Of a DNA stretch of 64,000 bases, positions 36,924 to 47,572 are shown piece by piece. Made by a program: the position numbers and the translations under genes. The first letter of the stretch is position 1. The number at the start of each line of letters is the position of its first letter. Under the pieces are notes generated by a model. The model saw only the letters and a program-made list of their open reading frames with translations, did not search any database and had not been told where the DNA came from. This DNA is from Neosynechococcus sphagnicola sy1 (GTDB lineage Bacteria; Cyanobacteriota; Cyanobacteriia; Neosynechococcales; Neosynechococcaceae), in NCBI RefSeq assembly GCF_000775285.1, contig NZ_JJML01000041.1, positions 1 through 64,000 of the forward strand, written 5' to 3'.

Positions 36924-37850
36924 TCATGGCGAACTACTGGGAGGGGTTTGGGGGACAGGGGTGGTACTGGGGCCGATAATCGGATCTGGTGTCACAGAAG
37001 CAGGGGTTGACAACAGACTAATTTGAGCCCGAATTTGGTCTTTGTAATTTGCCGGGGCTAAGTTAAAGGCTGTGTTGAACAGTTGGGTTGCTTCCGTCAC
37101 CTTGCCTTGATCTTTCAGGGTACGGGCTTTCCCAAAGACGGGGCGAAAATCCTGGGGATCGGCTTTCATGGCCTGATCGAAGGTGGCGATCGCCTCACCA
37201 TAGCGTTCCAGTTTGGTATAGACCTCTCCTAGAAGCACTTGTACCGAGACGACATTGATCCCGTTAGGCTGTACCTGATTCGCCTGGGAGGCTGCTTTCA
37301 GCGTGTCTTGCAAGAGACCAATGGCAGCCTCTGGGCGGTTTTGACGCATCAAGAGATCTACTAACCCGTTTAAGGCATAGAGATCCCCTGGTTTGGCCTG
37401 CAAAACGTCCCGGTAGGTCTGGGCTGCTCCTTCGCGATCGCCCAAATAAGCTTTGGTTTGGGCCAGGAGCACCGCATAGCTGGTCTGTTCAGGTCTGAGT
37501 TTGGCCAGCTTTTCCAAGGGATCGATCAGATCCTTGGGGTCACCCTGCTTAAACTCATTCAGCAGTCTCAGCCGTGTTTCTAACAACCCTTGGAGCGCCG
37601 TCAAATTGTCCGGTTCTCGCTGTAAGACCAGGGTGTAGCCGCGTTCCTGTGCTTCTAGATCCGCCTTACGAGAAGTAGGAGCTGTGGCTGCTGCTGAGGG
37701 GCTGCTAGCGGATTGGCTGGCTTGAAACGTGCTACTAAGGAGAGGGATCATCGAAAAACCGACAAACCCTAAAACTGACAGAACCAGGGCGATGTTGATT
37801 AACCAACGACGCTTCTCAAACACATCTTGGCCTTGAACTCTATCTGCCAT
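36924..37850 (-). CDS. Membrane-anchored TPR protein
   Basis: The 308-residue protein has one N-terminal membrane helix (~16-33, INIALVLSVLGFVGFSMIPL). A Ser/Ala-rich linker follows, then five to six tetratricopeptide-like repeats from ~65 to 270 (EAQERGYTLVLQREPDNLTA, AAQTYRDVLQAKPGDLYALN, ATFDQAMKADPQDFRPVFGK). The tail is rich in Pro, Thr and Ser. It is a scaffold-type protein found widely in cyanobacteria with no defined role. It may face the periplasm or lumen. It is not in an operon. Confidence 0.85.
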   Translation of the reverse strand: MADRVQGQDVFEKRRWLINIALVLSVLGFVGFSMIPLLSSTFQASQSASSPSAAATAPTSRKADLEAQERGYTLVLQREPDNLTALQGLLETRLRLLNEFKQGDPKDLIDPLEKLAKLRPEQTSYAVLLAQTKAYLGDREGAAQTYRDVLQAKPGDLYALNGLVDLLMRQNRPEAAIGLLQDTLKAASQANQVQPNGINVVSVQVLLGEVYTKLERYGEAIATFDQAMKADPQDFRPVFGKARTLKDQGKVTEATQLFNTAFNLAPANYKDQIRAQISLLSTPASVTPDPIIGPSTTPVPQTPPSSSP

Positions 37851-38060
37851 TATCAGCGGAAATGGCTTGTTTCCGGTGTCGACCTAGAGGGCTGATTCCG
37901 GGAAGGGCTGAAGCCCATCCAGATCCTGCGGTTGTCGAGAGGTTCTCAGTATGATGGTATGAGGCAGCAATACGGATGCGGCAGCGTTATCGCAAGGTCA
38001 CATTGGTAAAATAAGCTGACTGCTATGATCTAAGCTTCCAATCTGGAACTATCGAAGCGT

Positions 38061-39069
38061 ATGAGTCCCTCGCGTAAGCGGCTCTCTCAGCCCTCCTCCC
38101 TCCCCCCATCCTCTGAACAGCAACCCCAGCTTGAGGCTGAGGTAACAACTTCTCCCGCAGCCACGGTACCCCCAGAATCTGTAGCGGCAGCATCTAACCG
38201 GCAACCCATGACGACTGCTGCGTCGGAGTCCGCCGTCCCCTCCCCCCTTGACGCTGGATGACCCCCCCCCGGATGATCTATCCGCTTCTGTCTTTCGCCA
38301 TCAACCAATTCCACCCCCGAGTGAGCCGATGCAATATCGAGCCATTGGGTTGGTTCGAGGGAAGTATGTATCGTCAGACGAACAATTTACCCGCGGTACC
38401 TTGATAACGATGGAGGGAACTCAGCTGAATGCGGTTTTGTTGGGGCGGGTCATGAGTCTGGTGAAAAATCATCTCCAGCTCGATCGCGAGTATCTGTGGG
38501 TGGTCTATCCCCGAGTTACCCAGGGCCGTTTGGATCAGAGCCTCCACGTGCAAATTGTTGGCGTTTGGGAGCCAGAAATTTTAAATCGCATGGAGATCGG
38601 AGCCGACCCAGCAACCTCACCCTCCGTTGTTGACAGTATCCCAGAACCATCTGATGGTTACTTTTCCATCCGCGGTGAAGTTGTCTTTGTAGTACCAGAA
38701 ACGGAGAATGTGATTGTCAAAATTCAGCAGAGCCCTCGCAAGAAGGGGGAACCGGAGAAAGCATTTAAGTTGAAATTGCAAGGGAATCTCCCACCCAGAG
38801 CCCTGGGGTATTTCTGGGATTTAGAGGTGCAGCGACAGGGACATACCCTCCTGATTCAACACGCTACTTCGATCGCGATTGTACCGCCGCGCAAACGGGT
38901 CAATCGTCCCAAGGGGGACTCAGGGGTTCCTAGTAAGCCGAGAGTCAACTTTCGCCCTGTGCGGCGCACCGTCAGTACCGCAGTAGCTCCCCCCCGTCGG
39001 GAAGCCATTCCCAAACCCATTAAGCGCAATCAGTCAGGAGAGGATAGCCCCTCACAAAATCCTCTTTAG
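38061..39069 (+). CDS. Conserved hypothetical cyanobacterial protein, +1 shift in C6 run
   Basis: The joined protein has 335 residues: a disordered N-terminus rich in Ser, Pro and Gln (1-70), an acidic Pro stretch, and a folded core (~90-280) starting YRAIGLVRGKYVSSDEQFTR. It ends in a basic Pro/Arg-rich tail. The core resembles a widespread cyanobacterial family of unknown function, and I cannot name a domain. The two frames join when one base is removed from C6 at 38242-38247 (SPLTLDDPPPDD). There is no signal peptide. The basic tail may bind nucleic acid, which is only a guess. Confidence 0.75.
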
Positions 39070-39099
39070 AAGCTCGAAGCCCACTGGTGCCTTGGCCGC

Positions 39100-39609
39100 T
39101 TAAACTTGTCCTGAAGAAGACACTGTTAGGGTGCCCGTCATGCCTGCTGCCGCATGGCCGGGAACTGAGCAGTACAGCTCATAGGTTCCTGATTTGATCG
39201 GCACAAAAAACCAGGCAGCGGTGGCAGCAGGCTTCAGTTCGACTTCGTGGATAGCTCCTTTAATTTCAACATTCCCTGCCTCAACTTTCTGATTCCAGAT
39301 GCTGTCAGCAAAGTCTTTAGCTGTGAAGTAATGCTTTTGGGAACTAGGATTAGTGAGCAGAAGCTTGTAGCGTTTGCCAGCGGTAAATGTGAGCTGACTG
39401 GGAAAAAACCGGAATTCATTGGCGGAATTTCCCAAGCGAATTGCCACCTCCGTAAACGGTTGTTGCGCCAGATCGGTGGTTTCTTGGGGGGAGGCAGCAA
39501 AGGCCACGGGGGTTGAGATCAGGCAAAACCAGAGGATGATGCCGATGACCAGCCAGGACAGACGGCGAATCCAGCGGCGGGAGAACAATAAAACGGTGAA
39601 GGATAACAT
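39100..39609 (-). CDS. Cupredoxin-like copper protein with signal peptide
   Basis: The 169-residue protein has a signal peptide with a basic start (RRWIRRLSW) and a cleavage site near PVAFAASP. The mature part is a plastocyanin-like beta barrel: ligand candidates are the His of KHYFTAKDF and the C-x4-H-x4-M set in YCSVPGHAAAGMTG near the C-terminus. It should be an electron-transfer or copper-binding protein in the periplasm or thylakoid lumen. The long insertion with Trp and Asn before the second ligand set separates it from petE. Start ATG 39609 is chosen because it gives a proper signal peptide. Confidence 0.85.
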   Translation of the reverse strand: MLSFTVLLFSRRWIRRLSWLVIGIILWFCLISTPVAFAASPQETTDLAQQPFTEVAIRLGNSANEFRFFPSQLTFTAGKRYKLLLTNPSSQKHYFTAKDFADSIWNQKVEAGNVEIKGAIHEVELKPAATAAWFFVPIKSGTYELYCSVPGHAAAGMTGTLTVSSSGQV

Positions 39610-39661
39610 ACACAAGTCCTCCAAGGGATGAATGACCACCCTACTAACGTGAAGGTGAAGG

Positions 39662-42416
39662 CTAGGGATTGCGAGGACCAGCCGTGACAACCACCAATTG
39701 ATCGGGGTGTAGTAAGTCTCTGGCGGCTTGATAGATGTCGGCCAAGGTTACGGCCTGGACTTGTTGAGGAAACTGCTGAATTTCTGTCAGCGGCAATCCG
39801 TAAACCTGATTCATGAGCAGGGTGTGGGTGAGGGAATCCGGATTTGCCAATTCTACTGGATAGCTGCGGCAGATCGAGCGCTGAGCGGTTTGCAGTTCGG
39901 TGGGGGTGACACCGCGATGGCGGAGGTCTTGCAGCAGGGTAATGGTTGCGGCGATCGCCGCTGAGGTATGTTCGGGGGCTGTCTGCATCTCTACCACAAA
40001 AGGCCCCGCTTGGATACCGGGTTGGAAATAGCTATAAATCCCATAGGTTAAGCCCTGGCGATCGCGCACCTCTGTCCCCAGACGACTGGCGAGGGTATCC
40101 CCCCCCGAGGATCTGATTCAGCACCAGCGCGGCATAAAAGTGGGGATCTTGGCGGTCGATGCCTGGATGTCCCAGGTAGGTGAAGGCTTGGGCTTTGCCG
40201 GCAAGGGCTTGATCCAAGGTGGTGGTGTGCGGCGGCAAGGTCACCCTTGGATAGGTCAGCGATGGTTGACGAGGACTGGTTGGCCAGGGGTCAAATTCCT
40301 CAGCTAGGTGCGATCCCAGGCTGGTAATCTCAAAATCTCCCACGAGGCAAAGAACGACCGTATCGGGACGATAGTGGCGCTGGTGAAAATTGACTAAATC
40401 GGATCGAGTGATGGCTCGGAGACTGTTTGATGTAGGGAACTGATGCCACGGGTGACCCATGGGATAAACCCCTTGCTGAAATAACCGCCGTGCGAGTTGA
40501 GCCGGATCATCCAGAGCCATCTTCAGACTGGTCAAGGCTTGTTGGCGGCTCAGTTCTAGTTCGGTGACGGGGAAACTGGGCTGTCGTAGCACTGCTGCTA
40601 AGACGGCCACAAGGATCGGCAGATCCGTATTCAGGGCATTCCCCGTGATGACCACCCCTTCCCGATAGGTGTTGAACTCCAGACTGGTGCCTCGATCTGC
40701 CAGTATTTGATCGAGGGTCAGCGCATCTTTGTCGGGGGTGCCATTGAGGAGATTCTCGGCGGTTAGCTGGGCGAGTCCAGCCTTCGCCATTGGGTCAAAC
40801 TCGCTGCCGGCCCGAATGAAGCCACTCAAGGTGACGGTGGGAGTGCTGGCATCACGCAGCATTAGGATCTGTAACCCATTGGTTAGGGTCAAGATCGTGG
40901 GTAATGGCTGGGGTAGCTCTGGGGTGATGTCTATCAAGGTGGGTAAATATTGAGATACCGCCGCCGCATCCACAGGGGCACCGACACTAAAGTTCTCTTG
41001 GGTTTGGGTTCGGTTGCTGAGGTTGATCTCGGGGTCACCATTGGGGTGAGTGGGTTCAAAGTAGCCCAGGGTTCGGCGCTGGGGATGGAGGTAGATTTTG
41101 GCCACCCGCTGGACATCGTCTGCACTGACTTGAGCAATGGCTTGCAGGTAGCGATCGCTAAAGCGGTAATCTCCTGCGGTGGTTTGGTCATTGCCCAACT
41201 GCATGGCCTGACTGGTGATATCCCGGTTCCAAAGCACCATCGCCGCTTTTAATTGCCGTTGCGCCCGTTGCACTTCTGTGGGTGTCACCCCATGGTTTTG
41301 TACCTTGGCCAGGGATTGCTGGAGCACCTGATCGAGGCGAGCGAGGGAATGCCCCGGTGCCGCGATCGCCGTGAACTGGTACCAGCCCACCCCCGCTAAA
41401 TTGGCCGGATAGCTGCTAATCTGACTAGCCAGACCCGATTCCACCAATGACTGTTCCAGGCGAGAGTTCCGACCTTCCGTCAAAATTAAATCTAAAATAT
41501 GGAGGGCAGGGATATCTGGATGGTGGATATTGGGCAAGGGATAAACAACTTCTAGGAGAGCGGCACTGCCCGGTTCTTGTAGATGAATCGCTGACGGCGG
41601 CTGGGTTGGAACGGTGGCGGGGCTGGGAGTTGTAACCTGTGGCTGAGGCAGATTGGGGATGGAGCCAAAAATCTCCGTCACCGCTTTCAGGGTGGGGGCG
41701 TTGGCGAAATCCCCCACAATCACCAGGACAGCATTCTCCGGTCGGTAGTGAGTACGGTAATATGCCTCCACCTGCGCCACGGTAAAACCCTCCACGTCTG
41801 ACTGGGTTCCCCCCACAGGCAACCCGTAGGTCAGTTCCGGAAACACAGCCGCCATGACCTTGCGATCCAAGCGATAGGCCGGATCATTTTCGTAGCCTTG
41901 TAACTCTGAAATCACCACTCGCTGCTCACTGGCCAGTCGTTCCGAGTCAATCAAGGTATGTTGCATCCGATCTGCCTCCAACACTAGTAGGGTTCGGAGC
42001 TGGGTGCGTTCAACGGTGCCAAAATAGGCGGTTTGATCGTAACTAGTAAAGGCATTGGAATCACTGCCCAGGGCACTAAACAGTCGCCCAAACTGAATCG
42101 GCCGATTGCGGGTACCTTTAAATAACAAATGCTCCAATTGGTGGGAGATGCCATTCCAGCCGCGGGGTTCATGCTGGGACCCTACTTGATACCAAACCTG
42201 TACCGTGACAACCGGAGCAGTGTGGACTTCTTTCGTCAGCACCGTAAGACCATTCGGCAAGCGGCTGTGCTGCACGCCCTGGGTCAGGGAGGGGAAGGGG
42301 GGAGATTGCATCAAAAAACTCCAGACAGGAATCGAGAGCCATCCGTACAGGATCAAGGCTCCCAGACAGAGCCAGCAGCCAAGACTCAACCAAACCATCC
42401 AGTGTCGTCGGTTCAT
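39662..42416 (-). CDS. M16-family zinc peptidase (two tandem halves), +1 shift in C8 run
   Basis: The joined protein has 917 residues. A membrane helix near the N-terminus (~10-30) is followed by two M16 clamshell halves. The first has the inverted zinc motif HQLEH with downstream Glu in AYFGTVERTQ and DRMQHTLIDSERLASE. The second half lacks the motif, as in pitrilysin-type and processing-peptidase pairs fused in one chain. The frame 40032-43232 and the tail 39662-40069 join on removing one base from C8 at 40099-40106. The start is ATG 42416 (MNRRHWMVWLSLG). In the raw sequence it is continuous with cbiO, an apparent artefact. Confidence 0.88.
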
Positions 42417-42451
42417 TGCTTGTCTGAGTTCTGACTCCTGGGGGATGGGGA

Positions 42452-43232
42452 TCAATACCCGGGGGGGCACCGGGGCATGATCGAGTTGACAGTATGGACG
42501 ACTATAGCTCAACGGTGTCTCCAGGGAATGTTGGGCGAGAAAAGTAGCCTCACCCATGACCGCTGTGGTGAGTCCGTCATAAACTACCTGACCTTCGCTG
42601 AGAACAATGGTGCGATCGCACAGTTCCAGTGCCAAGTCTAGATCATGGGTGGCCACCAAGAGGGTGAGGGGCAAATTCTGTAGCAGTTGGATCAACTGTC
42701 GCCGAGAACGGGGATCAAGCTGGGCAGAGGGTTCATCGAGTACTAAAATCTGGGGTTGCATGGCTAACACCCCCGCGATCGCCACCCGCTTCTTCTCGCC
42801 GCCGGAGAGATGGTTCGCTAATCGTGGGCCATAGGTGTCGGGGTTGAGACCAACCGCCACCATGGCTTGGAGGGCTCGCTCCTTCAGGGTCTTGCCTTGG
42901 AGGCCCTGATTTAGCAACCCAAAGGTAATATCTTCCCAGACCGTCGGCATAAAAATCTGATCATCCGGATTCTGGAACACCAAGCCGACGAAGTTGCGAA
43001 TCACCCGCAAATGCTGGGGCACAATTTCCCAGTCTCCGACAACAATTTCACCCTGCTGCGGCAAGATGATGCCATTGAGATGCAGCAACAAGGTCGATTT
43101 GCCGGAGCCATTCGCCCCCACTAGTGCCACCCGCTCTCCGGCTTTAATCGCCAGGTTAATTTCCTGAAGCGCTGGAGTGCCATCGCCATAGCTGTAACTC
43201 AGTTGGCGAATTGAAATCGGGGAATGATGCAT
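42452..43232 (-). CDS. cbiO: Cobalt/nickel ECF transporter ATPase CbiO, +1 shift in G7 run near its end
   Basis: About 259 residues. Motifs are GANGSGKSTLLLHLNG (Walker A), LSGGEKKRVAIAG (signature), ILVLDEPSAQLDPRSRR (Walker B) and ATHDLDLALELCD (switch His). It powers uptake together with CbiQ and CbiM upstream. As given, the frame continues without stop into the M16 peptidase. Removing one base from G7 at 42461-42467 gives VPPGY and a stop at 42452, a normal CbiO length. That fits the same repair seen in other genes here. Confidence 0.92.
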
Positions 43233-43242
43233 GGGCCGGGGA

Positions 43243-44027
43243 TCAACTTGGGAGAAGGGGGTGAAGCACTTGACCTAGCACCACGAGGCTGATCGTCACG
43301 ACCAATGCCCAGCGATCCGTGTGTCCTGGGATCGCTGGGATTTCCATGGGCAGTTGCCCTGTATACCCCCGCGCTTGCATGGCTAGATGCACTCTCTACC
43401 CCCCGTTCGTAGGTGCGAATAAACAAAGCACCGATCATGTTCCCTAGAACACGGCGCTGCAAGCGGCGAGTTGCTAGTAAATTCCGGGCGATCGCTGCCT
43501 GTTTCATGGCTTTGACTTCAGCCGTCAAAACACTGATGTAGCGATACATCGCCGCTAAAATCGCCTGCAAGAGCAACGGCATTTTCAACACCACCAGGGC
43601 TTGCAACAGCGCCGGAACTGAGGTGGTCAACATCAGAATATTTAATATCAGCAAGGATAACAGTGCCTTGAGGGTGACGCTGCCTAAGACCACGAGTCCT
43701 GTGGTGGTCACTTGCAACCATCCCCACTGCCAAACCACGTCTCCCCCGACCTCGGAAGAGGGTTCCCAGGAGTACAGTGCCTACAAAGGTCAACTCGATC
43801 GCGACGCGCTGCAACAACACCGAGAGGGTTACCTGAGTCAGTTGAATGACCCCCATAACGGCTAAACCGTAGATCCCCCATGTCCACCAATGACCATTGG
43901 GTGTCAGTGCAGTTGCAAAGACCAGCAACAGGGCGCAGAAGAGTCGAGTTTGGGGGGCGAGGCGATGCCAGTGTGTATTCTGCTGACCATCTATGTCCAG
44001 ACGCAGGGTCGCAATGTGCAGCAGCAT
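43243..44027 (-). CDS. cbiQ: Cobalt/nickel ECF transporter membrane subunit CbiQ, two +1 shifts
   Basis: About 260 residues after repair, with five or so membrane helices. Coupling motifs facing the ATPase are AIARNLLATRRLQ and the ERG...ARGYTGQLP segment (A-x2-R-G). The first break is at the C5 run 43743-43747 (giving FRGRGDVVWQWGWLQ). The second is at about 43390-43398. Dropping a base in the neighbouring C6 (43399-43404) would create a stop, so the extra base is more likely in the adjacent CTCTCT. The corrected stop is at 43243. It lies 9 bp after the PDGLE gene. Confidence 0.85.
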
Positions 44028-44036
44028 AGTTCAGGG

Positions 44037-44408
44037 TTATTGGGGGGGAGGTTCAGAGGACGAGGGAGATGCAATATCTGGATTCTGGGTTCCCCGAACC
44101 GCCAGTTTGCCAATGCCCCATGCAAGACCAAAGGTCAAGAGGGTGCCGATCAAACCTGCCAGGGGCGTAGCAACCCCCGCTGGCACACCTCGCAGTGTGT
44201 ACTGATCAAAAATGCGATGAAAAGGGAGTTGTTGGGCAGGGGTCGTCGCCAATGCTTTCCGGTCAAAACCGTGATCCTGGGACACCCGATCCAGACCGTC
44301 TGGATTAGAACTGGCAAAGGGCGAGAGCAGCACTGCAATCCCCAGCGCGGTTCCAAGCCCGACCATGACCAAGTTCCGATTGCTGAGTCCTAAGCGATGG
44401 CGACGCAT
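44037..44408 (-). CDS. PDGLE-domain protein (CbiN-like small subunit)
   Basis: The 123-residue protein has two membrane helices (~13-31 and ~79-100) flanking a loop with SSNPDGLDRVSQDHGF, the PDGLE signature of the small partner of CbiM in cobalt/nickel transporters. The tail is Pro/Ser-rich. It lies between cbiM and cbiQ, where cbiN or the PDGLE subunit usually sits. Confidence 0.85.
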   Translation of the reverse strand: MRRHRLGLSNRNLVMVGLGTALGIAVLLSPFASSNPDGLDRVSQDHGFDRKALATTPAQQLPFHRIFDQYTLRGVPAGVATPLAGLIGTLLTFGLAWGIGKLAVRGTQNPDIASPSSSEPPPQ

Positions 44409-44438
44409 AAATCCTCCCAGGTTGAAACTTCTATAATT

Positions 44439-45108
44439 CTAACGAGGGGAAAGCCGACGGGTGGCAGTAGCAGGTGGGTCGTAAAGTAACTCAGGACGGG
44501 TCTGCCAAATAAAGCTGATGGCGGCCAGGGTGATCAGTGCCTCCCCCCAGACCAATCAGCGTGTGCCAGAAAGCCATGGCTGCGATCGCGACAGTCATCG
44601 GCACGGTACCAGACAGCCCAAGTTCTACGGCGCAGATCAGAGAGGCTACAACCACACTCGTCCAAGCGGCGATCAATGTTGCCGTTGCCATGGCCCACCA
44701 CTGGTCACGACCCAAGGCCCAGCGAATGGCTTTATAGAGGTAGTAACCCCCAAAGGTACCTATTAAACCCATATTGACAATGTTGGCTCCCAATACAGTC
44801 AGTCCCCCATCCTGAAATAAGACAGCCTGAACCATAAACACCACCGCCATCACCAAGGAGCCTGCCCACGGCCCGAGGAGAATCCCTGCCAGGGTTCCCC
44901 CCAATAGATGGCCGGAAGTTCCTCCAGGGATGGGGAAATTGATCATCTGAGTAGCAAAGATGAAGGCGGCACAAACACCCATGAGGGGAACCGCTCGCTG
45001 CTGGTACTGCTTCTGAACTCGTTTCAATGCCAGTGCCATGAAGCTGATGGTCAGTAACCAGGTGATCAGGGTCACTGGTAAGTTCAAAAAACCATCGGGA
45101 ATGTGCAT
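44439..45108 (-). CDS. cbiM: Cobalt/nickel ECF transporter substrate-binding subunit CbiM, +1 shift in C6 run
   Basis: 222 residues after repair, with about seven membrane helices. The start is placed at ATG 45108 because the protein then begins MHIPDGFLN: after Met removal the second-residue His and the terminal amine bind the metal ion. Extra upstream codons would destroy this. Removing one base from C6 at 44543-44548 turns the odd ending into GLGEALITLAAISFIWQTRP, the normal CbiM end. Co2+ versus Ni2+ cannot be told apart. It is the first gene of cbiM-PDGLE-cbiQ-cbiO. Confidence 0.92.
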
Positions 45109-45429
45109 CGCCAGGAAAGACCGAAGCATTCCCTGCCAGAGCGCTATCCCCCAACTGTGCCCTTGCAAACCTAGATTGATGATGAACATTTGCTGCGATC
45201 GCCCTTGCGAAGTCCTGTCTGGCACGTCTCACGATCAGTAAACTGGGCTTCAGGGTAAAACTCAATCCTCTCCGGGGGGATTTTGGGCAGATTTATCCAG
45301 AATTTTAACGCTAAATCCCACCTCCGACCCCAAAGATGACTGGGATCGGTAGAAAGTTGAACTGGGCGGCGTCCTCACCTGGCAGTATCGTTAGGGGTAG
45401 AAAAAGTTATCTGAAGTGTTTGGGGGACA
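45109..45429. other. Divergent region between cbiM and the second ClC gene
   Basis: Promoters for both directions must lie here. I looked for a cobalamin riboswitch or a clear palindromic metal-regulator site before cbiM and see neither. Confidence 0.4.
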
Positions 45430-46722
45430 ATGCGTCAAGAGCCAGAACACTGCCCGATGTCCTATCCCCAGCTGTTGTTCTACGCAGCAGGAATTGGGAT
45501 CACCGTCGGTTTTCTATCAGCTGCCTATTACTGGACTCTGGAGCTAGGCTTTCAGTGGGTCTGGAAAACCCTCCCCAATCGCATTGACTATCCCTCTTGG
45601 TCTACCTTCAATGAATTTGTCTGGCCCCTCACCACACTAGGGGGATTGCTTGTGGGTTTAGCCGTTCACTATTTAGGGGCACCCAGTGGCGGACTGCGGG
45701 GGTGTATTGCTGAAATCCATGCCGAGGGGCGCGTTGACTATCGGCAAACCCCCGGTATGATTGTGGCCTCCCTCCTCTCCCTGACCTTTGGCAGTAGTGC
45801 TGGCCCCGAAGCCCCCCTCGTGGATATCAATGGTGGTTTCGGGACGTGGCTGGCCGATCGCCTGAAACTATCAGTTGCCGCGACCCGAGTCTTCACCCTT
45901 TGTGGCATGAGTGCTGCCTTTGGTGCCTTTTTTGGCACGCCCCTGGGGAGCACTCTGCTGGCCTTGGAAATTCCCCATCGCTGGGGGCTGGAGTACTACG
46001 AAGCGCTAATTCCGACCTTGATTGCTGCCATCGGTGGCTTCGCCATCTTTCGCCTGTGTACGGGACTGACCATTGGGGGGTTGTACGAATTTCCCCATTA
46101 TCCTGAACTTCAGATAGAGCATCTGTTGTACGCTATCTTGTTAGGCGCTATTGGGGCGGGAACGGCGATTTTATTCAGTTGGATCTTTCAAACCCTGGGG
46201 AAGTGGGTACAACCACTCACGCAGCACCCTGTCATCCTTACAACGTTGGGAGGTCTGGCAATTGGGCTGATTGCCACCGTGCTGCCTTTGACCTTGTTCT
46301 ATGGCGAACGCCAAATTCAGACCATTATCGATCTCGGGGAGCGATTGGGGAGCGGTCTACTGTTGCTGATTGCCCTCGCAAAGATGGTGACCCTGAGCAT
46401 TAGTGTGCATTCTGGCTTTCGCGGTGGGATTCTTTTCCCGTTGTTTTTTATGGGGGCAACCGTTGGCATGGCCGTTAGCTTGATGTTGCCGCAAATCCCT
46501 CCCACGGTTGGCATGATCTGCACCATGGCCGCTCTGAGCGTCGCCATCCTCAAGACACCCATGGGCTTGATTATTGTCTTGAATGTAATTTCTCACACCA
46601 CCATGATGCCGTTGATTACGGTGGCAACGACGATAAGCTTGCTGCTCACCGCACAGGTCAATCTACTCTATACAAAGCAGCATCGGACGGAAAGCCATCA
46701 ATTGGAAATTTTACCTCGGTGA
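45430..46722 (+). CDS. ClC-family chloride channel/antiporter without CBS domains
   Basis: The 430-residue protein has about ten to twelve membrane helices. Filter motifs are GSSAGPEAPLVD, with a Glu at the gating place, and GFRGGILFPLFF. The proton-pathway position cannot be judged confidently, so channel versus H+/Cl- exchanger is open. Start ATG 45430 has GGGGGA upstream. An internal ATG at 45457 is the alternative. Unlike the ClC at 10981 it lacks a cytoplasmic regulatory tail. It is monocistronic. Confidence 0.9.
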   Translation: MRQEPEHCPMSYPQLLFYAAGIGITVGFLSAAYYWTLELGFQWVWKTLPNRIDYPSWSTFNEFVWPLTTLGGLLVGLAVHYLGAPSGGLRGCIAEIHAEGRVDYRQTPGMIVASLLSLTFGSSAGPEAPLVDINGGFGTWLADRLKLSVAATRVFTLCGMSAAFGAFFGTPLGSTLLALEIPHRWGLEYYEALIPTLIAAIGGFAIFRLCTGLTIGGLYEFPHYPELQIEHLLYAILLGAIGAGTAILFSWIFQTLGKWVQPLTQHPVILTTLGGLAIGLIATVLPLTLFYGERQIQTIIDLGERLGSGLLLLIALAKMVTLSISVHSGFRGGILFPLFFMGATVGMAVSLMLPQIPPTVGMICTMAALSVAILKTPMGLIIVLNVISHTTMMPLITVATTISLLLTAQVNLLYTKQHRTESHQLEILPR

Positions 46723-46952
46723 TATCGGTAAGATTAAAGGAGTTGGTTATGATACACCTTGTTTGGGTAAAGCTGCTCCGAGCCGCCATCATTACAACCT
46801 GCGTGCGCTCTGGTATCGACCGTTCCCACACGAAAGACTTGTGCTAGAGTAAAATTGAGCATTAAATTCGGTTGACAGTTTGTTTCTCTTACATCAAGCA
46901 GGCACTTCTCCGAATCTAAATCTCTACACTTAAATTTCGGAGAGAAAGATCA

Positions 46953-47270
46953 ATGTCGATTTACGTGGGCAATCTGTCCTTCAGCGTTACGCAGCAGGAT
47001 ATCAGCGATATCTTCTCGGAGTATGGCACCGTCAAGCGTGTTCAGCTTCCCACAGATCGGGAAACAGGCCGTCCTCGTGGGTTTGGCTTTGTAGAAATGG
47101 AAACGGAAGCTCAAGAAACCGCTGCTATTGAGGCGCTGGATGGCGCAGAGTGGATGGGACGGGATCTGAAGGTGAACAAAGCTCGGCCTCGTGAAGAGAG
47201 GAGTCCTGGTGGCATGGGGGGCGGTGGACGGAGAACCGGTAGCAGCAATAGCTTTTCTCGCCGCTACTAA
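46953..47270 (+). CDS. rbp: RRM RNA-binding protein (cyanobacterial Rbp type)
   Basis: The 105-residue protein is one RNA-recognition motif with RNP2 (IYVGNLSF, residues 3-10) and RNP1 (RGFGFVEM), then a short Gly/Arg/Ser tail ([20 protein letters not shown]). Such proteins rise in the cold in cyanobacteria and bind U-rich RNA. rbp next to rpsU is a known cyanobacterial arrangement. The AGAGAAAG stretch just before the ATG is a fair ribosome-binding site. Confidence 0.93.
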   Translation: MSIYVGNLSFSVTQQDISDIFSEYGTVKRVQLPTDRETGRPRGFGFVEMETEAQETAAIEALDGAEWMGRDLKVNKARPREERSPGGMGGGGRRTGSSNSFSRRY

Positions 47271-47332
47271 AACTTTAGTTCTTAACTTCCTCTGTCAGCA
47301 CAGTGTGGTATCAGGCCACCCACTGTAGCTTT

Positions 47333-47356
47333 GTTGAGTGACTTAAGTCACTCAAC
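47333..47356. promoter_or_regulatory. Perfect 24-bp palindrome between rbp and rpsU
   Basis: GTTGAGTGACTT (47333-47344) is followed directly by its exact reverse complement (47345-47356), with no loop and no T-run. It lies 31 bp before the rpsU start. It could be a protein-binding site, an RNA processing hairpin or an attenuator between the two genes. The shape alone cannot decide. Confidence 0.4.
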
Positions 47357-47386
47357 ACCTTACCCGCATTCAGGAGTGACTTATTT

Positions 47387-47572
47387 ATGGCTCAGGTGAC
47401 TGTCGGCGAGAACGAAGGTATTGAGTCAGTTCTGCGGCGCTTTAAGCGACAAGTTTCTAAGGCGGGGATTCTCTCAGATGTGAAGCGGGTTCGTCACTTT
47501 GAGACTCCGATTGAGAAACGCAAACGCAAGGCGATCGCCCGTCGCCGTAAGCGCCGCTTTCATCAGCGCTAG
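47387..47572 (+). CDS. rpsU: 30S ribosomal protein S21
   Basis: The 61-residue very basic protein starts [20 protein letters not shown] and ends with the Arg/Lys helix [18 protein letters not shown], both typical. It joins the 30S subunit late and helps with initiation. Likely co-transcribed with rbp, 116 bp upstream. Confidence 0.95.
   Translation: MAQVTVGENEGIESVLRRFKRQVSKAGILSDVKRVRHFETPIEKRKRKAIARRRKRRFHQR

Noticed and set aside
40032-43232. A 1066-residue CbiO-M16 fusion protein
   Set aside because: One extra base in the G7 run 42461-42467 removes the CbiO stop. Both parts are normal-length proteins after the same correction needed elsewhere.
45109-45429. Cobalamin riboswitch before cbiM
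   Set aside because: I looked for a B12-box-like core and supporting stems and saw none.
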